This document shows, in pieces, positions 58,849 to 64,000 of a DNA stretch of 64,000 nucleotides (positions within the stretch are counted from its first letter, which is position 1; every line of letters begins with the position of its first letter). The notes beneath the pieces were generated by a model. That model saw only the letters and a list, made by a program, of their open reading frames with translations, searched no databases and was not told the DNA's origin. Position numbers and translations under genes: made by a program. The DNA is taken from positions 40,117,503 through 40,181,502 of the forward strand of contig CP136065.1 of assembly GCA_032622095.1 (NCBI GenBank). The letters run 5' to 3'. The stretch is from Siphonodentalium dalli. Taxonomy: Eukaryota > Mollusca > Scaphopoda > Gadilida > Siphonodentaliidae.

Positions 58849-59150
58849 GTCTTTGTGGACCCAATTTTTCCAAAATTTGATAGAGTCCAAATAAAGAATT
58901 CTGTTCATGTATATCAGTCATCACAGAAAACCATGCCCATTGGTGCAACATTTTAAGAATATAATTCATACAAAATGTGAACTTTATAGAGATTTTAAAA
59001 ACAAGAAAAACATGGGAATGTGTACACCATGAAGTATACTCTTAAAATGTTGCATCAATGGGCATGGTTTCTGTGATTACTAATATACGTGAACAGAATC
59101 ATTTATTTGGACTCTATCAAATTTTGGAAAAAAATGGGTCCACAAAGTCT
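58849..59150. repeat. Inverted repeat, ~110-bp arms
   Basis: Arms at about 58849-58958 and 59040-59150 are near reverse complements (GTCTTTGTGGACCCA outside, AACATTTTAAG inside) around an ~80-bp centre. A minus-strand frame overlapping the right arm is not a recognisable gene. Confidence 0.85.
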
Positions 59151-60155
59151 TTAAGACATCTTTCGAATTAAGCCAACTCAGAAAATTAATAAACCAAACA
59201 GAAAACCACCTTTGTTGGGGGCACTCTGTGTGGTGCACTTGTTCAAACATGTCTCGAAACTGTCGAAACCAGTTTTTGAGCAACACCCAATCCTTCGTCT
59301 GTTTATTGTGTTTTAAAGACGGGTCGAATTTCCTTGCGTAAATCTTCGCTATAAAACGAGATATACGCATATAAGACTTGTCGGAACAACAAGACAAACT
59401 GGTTATTTTAGCGATTTTATTAAGAGATAGTAATTATATGGCTGCATCCTTGAGAGCGTGTTCCGCGTCTGTATAATCGAACCTGGCGCCCAAAGCAGTC
59501 TGACCGAATTACTGGCGATATTTTTATATACCCAAAACCACGACTTCGTGATTCGTTCTCATATTCCACGGTCATTTGCCAGAAGCAAAAGCTATATACG
59601 TAAGACACTGGTGCCATTGAGAGCACTTATCGGGCTGTATTCCGCTCCCGGAAACGGCAAGTCACGAACATGCTGTTTATGTTTAAAATTACATAAGCAT
59701 CAACAAAAACCACTGTTGCAATAGTCGCTTTATGTGAGAACTTATATAATTGCACATGTATGCTCAGTTGTGTGTGGAATCAGTTGATGAAGCTACAAAT
59801 GTCTCGGGTTCAATTCGGCACCAGACTTAACAGTGCCATGGGACCATCTAAAACATTGGGAACCTGTGGTTTGTGTTTTCTGCCGCAAATATATATGAAC
59901 TAAAAATGTGAATAATTTTATGGTGCTGTCTTTTTAAAAATATTCCTGATGGCACAACTTCACACCTAGTTTTATTCAGATAACTGATGGCTGAGATACA
60001 TAGAGGATATCTACACTTTTTGGTTGGATATTGGAATTATCTCTTGAGTGATGACAAAAAAAAATGAATTTCCACGAGTGGCTCTGCAAATATGGATACC
60101 CAAGTACAGCCATGGTAATGAGCTTGTGCATATGAAAATAGTTCCAATTTTTTCA
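59151..60155. other. No recognised gene
   Basis: Short frames at 59420-59724 have no known domain. Confidence 0.35.
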
Positions 60156-60405
60156 GACAGATTGGTTCAGGGATAAAGAGGCAAACATCACAGTATGTTT
60201 AACAAACAAATGATATGATAACATATTACAATGTTTTAACCAGAACACTCAGTGGCGAAGCGATGTTAACTCATCTAGTACCTAATCACTTATAATTTCA
60301 GCGCGGATGGACACGAGTGAGATATCGATATCAAACTAGACGGATAACGGTTATTATCTGATGCAAAAAATACTACTATGAGATAACATAGCATATCATA
60401 AATGT
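60156..60405 (+). repeat. Second copy of the intron 2 segment (48599-48858)
   Basis: Same order of shared phrases as 48599-48858, about 80% alike by eye. It ends before any equivalent of exon 3. Confidence 0.75.
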
Positions 60406-60519
60406 CTATCTATACACATGTATACTTAGACAAACAGAAAACCATTATTTCCAGATAAACAAAAGGGATAAAACTAGAACGGAAAACACTGACGCCATTT
60501 GGGCCCTATTATGAAAGTA

Positions 60520-60721
60520 CAATAATGCTCTAATTAATCGACCCCTTAACGACAGCATAATTGTGGGTAACTTTTCAGGATTTAGTCGGAAATATGGCTT
60601 GTTGCCATTCATCGGAAAGCCCTTTCCGATGAATGGCAACAAGCCATATTTCCGACTAAATCCTGAAAAATTACCCATAATTCTGCTGTCGTTAAGGGGT
60701 CGATTAATTAGAGCATTATAG
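60520..60721. mobile_element. Tc1/mariner-like foldback MITE, second complete copy
   Basis: Flanked by TA (60518-60519, 60722-60723). Ends C(A/T)ATAATGCTCTAATTAATCG. It is nearly a perfect palindrome about the centre GGAAAGCCCTTTCC. It lacks the 28-bp internal duplication found in the 41008 copy. Confidence 0.82.
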
Positions 60722-60932
60722 TACTCCTATCGTCAAATCTCCATACCAAATTCGTTCAGGTCCGATAAGTCATGGCTGTATCATATGCCTGGACGGATGG
60801 CCAGACTGACAGACAGATGGACTAAGTCAATCCAATATTGAAAGGATGCCCCCATTTTTCTTCGAAAATATTAAGTATATAATAGACATGTACATATGTA
60901 ATAATTAACAAGATCTGTTGTATTGGACACCT

Positions 60933-63900
60933 TTCGCATAATGAAATACTACTGTTAGGAATTACTAATCGTTTATAGTAGTCGCTTAATGAACTACTAC
61001 TGATAAGAATTACGAATAGATTATAGTAGTCGCTAAATGAACTACTACTGATAAGAATTACTAATAGCTGATAGTAGTCGCTTAATGAATAACTATTAAT
61101 ACGAATTACAAATAGCTAATAATAGTCGTTTAATGATCTACTATAGTGATAAGAATTAGGCATGGCGTATAGTAGTCGCATAATGAACTACTACTGTTAA
61201 GAATTACAAATAGCTTATCGTAGTCGCTTAATGAACTTCCACTGATAAGAATTACGAATAGCTTATAGTAGTCGCATAATGAACTACTACTGTTAAGAAT
61301 TACGAATAGCTAATAGTAGTCGCTTAATGAACTACTACTGATAAGAATTACTAATAGGTTATAGTTGTCGCGTAATGAACTACTACTGATAAGAATTACG
61401 AACAGCTAATAGTCGTCGCTTAATGAACTTCTACTGATAAGAATTACGAACAGCTAATAGTTGTCGCTTAAAGAACTACTACTGATCAGAATTACGAATA
61501 GCTTATAGTAGTCGCTTAATGAACTAATACTGTTAAGAACTACGAATAGCTTATAGTAGTCGCTTAATGAACTACCACTGATAAGAATTACGAATAGCTA
61601 ATATTAGTCGCTTAATGAACTACTACTGATAAGAATTACGAATAGCTTATGATAGTCGCTTAATGAGCTACTACTGCTAAGAACTACGAATAGCGTATAG
61701 TAGTCGTTTAATGAACTACCACTGTTAAGAATTACTAATAGTTATAGTAGTCGCTTAATGAACTACTACTGATAAGAATTTCAATTAGCTTATAGTAGTC
61801 GCTTAATGACTACTACTGTCAATAATTACGAATAGCTAATAGTAATCGCGTAATGAACTACTATGGGTAATACTTACGAATAGCTAATAGTAATCGCTTA
61901 ATGAACTACTGCGGATAATACTTACGAATAGCTATTAGTAGTGGCTTAATGAACTGCTACTGATAACAATTACGAATAGGTAATAGTAGTCGCTTAATGA
62001 ACTACTACTGATAATAATTACGAATAGCTCATGGTAGTCGCTTAAAGGTACAGTTGGCCTTGGCGGTGGGTATCATGTGAAAATATTTCCACACGTCAAA
62101 AACCGCCACAAACAGAAAGAACATCAAAATGTAGACAGACTTTGTCCGTATACAAATAAGAAATATCGCATAAACAGAATGGTATTGTCATATGTTTGAC
62201 CATTGTTATGTAAACAAAAGCATAAAAAGTTACTTTTCTGGTGCTTGTTTATATTATGATGGTAAACATAAAGAGCGTTCTTAGTTGGTGAATTCCTGAT
62301 AGGGAGCTAATAAAGAGCGTTTATGCCATTTGGGTGTGATTAGCCAGTAGCATTGTGCTGTGTTCTGTAACACAACCAGGCTCTTGCTTAGGTAAAATAT
62401 AGTAGGTCTTTATGATAACATGCTGTTTACGCGATGGTCATGGTATATATGAACGGAACTGTATGCGTTTTAGTGTTTTTATGTTTACCGTGTTTGGAAC
62501 AAATATGAATATTTTCGACAATTAAGGCCAACCGTGCCTTTAATGAACTACTATAGTGATATTAATTAGGCATGGCGTATAATAGTCGCATAATTACCAC
62601 TACTGATAATAATTAGGCATGACTTATAGTAGTAGCAAAATTAACTACTACTGATATGAATTACGAACAGATAATAGTAGTCGCTTAATGAACTATTACT
62701 GATAAGAATTACTAATAGGTTATAGTTGTCGCTTGATGAACTACTATAGTGATATTAATTAGGCATGGCGTATAGTAGTCGCATAATTACCACTACTGAT
62801 AATAATTAGGCATGACTTATAGTAGTAGCAAAATTAACTACTACTGATATGAATTACGAATAGCTAATAGTAGTCGCTTAATGAACTACTACTGATAAGA
62901 ATTACTAATAGGTTATAGTTGTCGCTTGATGAACTACTACGGATAAGAATTACGAATAACTAATATTAGTCGCTTAATGAACTACTACTGATAATAATTA
63001 CTAATAGCTAATATTAGTCGCTTAATGAACTACTACTGATAAAAATTACTAATAGCTTACAGTAGTCGCGTAATGAACTACTACTGATAAGAATTACGAA
63101 TAGCTAATAGTAGTCGCTTAATGAACTTCTACTGATAAGAATTACGAACAGCTAATAGTCGTCGCTTAAAGAACTACTACTGATCAGAATTACGAATAGC
63201 TTATAGTGGTCGCTTAATGAACTAATACTGTTAAGAACTACTAATAGCTTATAGTAGTCGCTTAATGAACTGCCACTGATAAGAATTACGAATAGCTAAT
63301 ATTAGTCGCTTAATGAACTACTACTGATAAGAATTGCGAATAGCTTATGGTAGTCGCTTAATGAGCTACTACTGCTAAGAACTACGAATAGCTTATAGTA
63401 GTCGTTTAATGAACTACCACTGTTAAGAATTACTAATAGTTATAGTAGTCGCTTAATGAACTACTACTGATAAGAATTTCGATTAGCTTATAGTAGTCGC
63501 TTAATGAACTACTACTGTCAATAATTACGAATAGCTAATAGTAATCGCTTAATGGACTACTATGGGTAATACTTACGAATAGCTAATAGTAATCGCTTAA
63601 TGAACTACTACGGATAATACTTACGAATAGCTATTATTAGCGGCTTAATGAACTGCTACTGATAACAATTACGAATAGGTAATAGTAGTCGCTTAATGAA
63701 CTACTACTGATAATAATTACGAATAGCTCATGGTAGTCGCTTAATGAACTACTATAGTGTTATTAATTAGGCATGGCGTATAGTAGTCGCATAATTACCA
63801 CTACTGATAATAATTAGGCATGGCTTATAGTAGTAGCAAAATTAACTACTACTGATATGAATTACGAATAGTGTATAGTGGTCGCTTGATGAACGACTAT

Positions 63901-64000
63901 AGTGTTAAGAATTGGGAATAGTTTATAGTAGTCGCTTAACGAAATAGTACTGTTAAGAATTACGAAATGCTTATAGCAGTCGCACAATGAACTACTACTG
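60933..64000 (+). repeat. 48-bp satellite array with higher-order structure (runs off the window)
   Basis: The unit is TTAATGAACTACTACTGATA, AGAATTACGAATAGCT and TATAGTAGTCGC, and the 48-bp period is regular (GTCGC at 60981, 61029, 61077). About 53 units are present apart from one inserted MITE. Distinctive unit variants recur in the same order about 1.70 kb apart (for example AAGAACTACTACTGATCAGA at 61471 and 63169). After removing the 494-bp insert and one TTAA this is ~1200 bp, or 25 units. A divergent subunit (GATATTAATTAGGCATGGCG) recurs at 62553, 62751 and 63751. Confidence 0.95.
62046..62539 (+). mobile_element. Kolobok/T2-type MITE, family K1, copy C, inside the satellite
   Basis: 494 bp between TTAA (62042-62045, 62540-62543). 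Ends are AGGTACAGTTGGCCTTGG and, reverse complemented, AGGCACGGTTGGCCTTAA. It has the same orientation as copy A. The uninterrupted satellite reads GTCGCTTAATGAACTAC at the matching point, so the TTAA is the duplicated target. Confidence 0.92.

Noticed and set aside
59080-59397. 105-codon minus-strand gene
   Set aside because: It overlaps one arm of the inverted repeat at 58849-59150 and has no recognisable domain.
60933-64000. CRISPR-like array (regular 48-bp repeats)
   Set aside because: Units are contiguous with no unique spacers, and the context is a eukaryotic genome. This is a satellite.

Overview
The window reads as non-coding-rich, AT-rich nuclear DNA from a bilaterian invertebrate. 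Evidence is a protocadherin gene with a giant first exon and spliced small exons, a Ty3-type LTR retrotransposon primed by tRNA-Lys, a CR1/L2-like LINE 3' end, and many short inverted-repeat transposons. A lophotrochozoan (mollusc, brachiopod or similar) is my best guess, but the sequence does not fix the phylum. There are no bacterial features.

Layout. 0.36-1.02 kb is the 3' end of a degraded LINE. A 7.9-kb Ty3 element (1026-8911, minus strand) has inserted into its tail. It has 1059-bp LTRs that differ at one base as I read them, an intact 1518-codon protease-RT-RNaseH-integrase frame, and almost no gag. Where gag should be, the primer-binding site runs on into a 56-nt copy of the 3' part of tRNA-Lys(CTT). 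8.9-31.9 kb holds no recognisable host gene, only non-autonomous transposons, foldbacks and degenerate repeats. 31.9-49.3 kb is the one host gene I can support: a protocadherin with exons 31943-34678, 45258-45393 and 48872-49287. The splice phases agree and predict 1095 residues. Its two introns are packed with transposon debris. 49.3-60.9 kb is again repeats. 60.93 kb to the window end is a 48-bp satellite with higher-order structure, broken by one transposon.

Non-autonomous DNA transposons dominate, and many can be delimited to the base by target-site duplications. They are: (i) Kolobok/T2-type elements with TTAA duplications and TTAAAG[G/A] ends (12940, 17222, 19282, 42847, 56741, 62046); (ii) piggyBac-type elements with TTAA duplications and CCCTT ends that carry long hairpins (13587, 23111, 38508, 54496, plus broken ones); (iii) three ~490-bp elements with 5-bp duplications and ends reading CACGGTG, the signature of Transib/RAG-related transposons (28575, 34730, 50654); (iv) Tc1/mariner-like TA elements (41008, 60520). 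One Transib-like copy lies 51 bp past the first protocadherin splice donor, so an unspliced transcript would end in transposon-encoded residues.

All family assignments come from motifs and termini read by eye; no database search was run.
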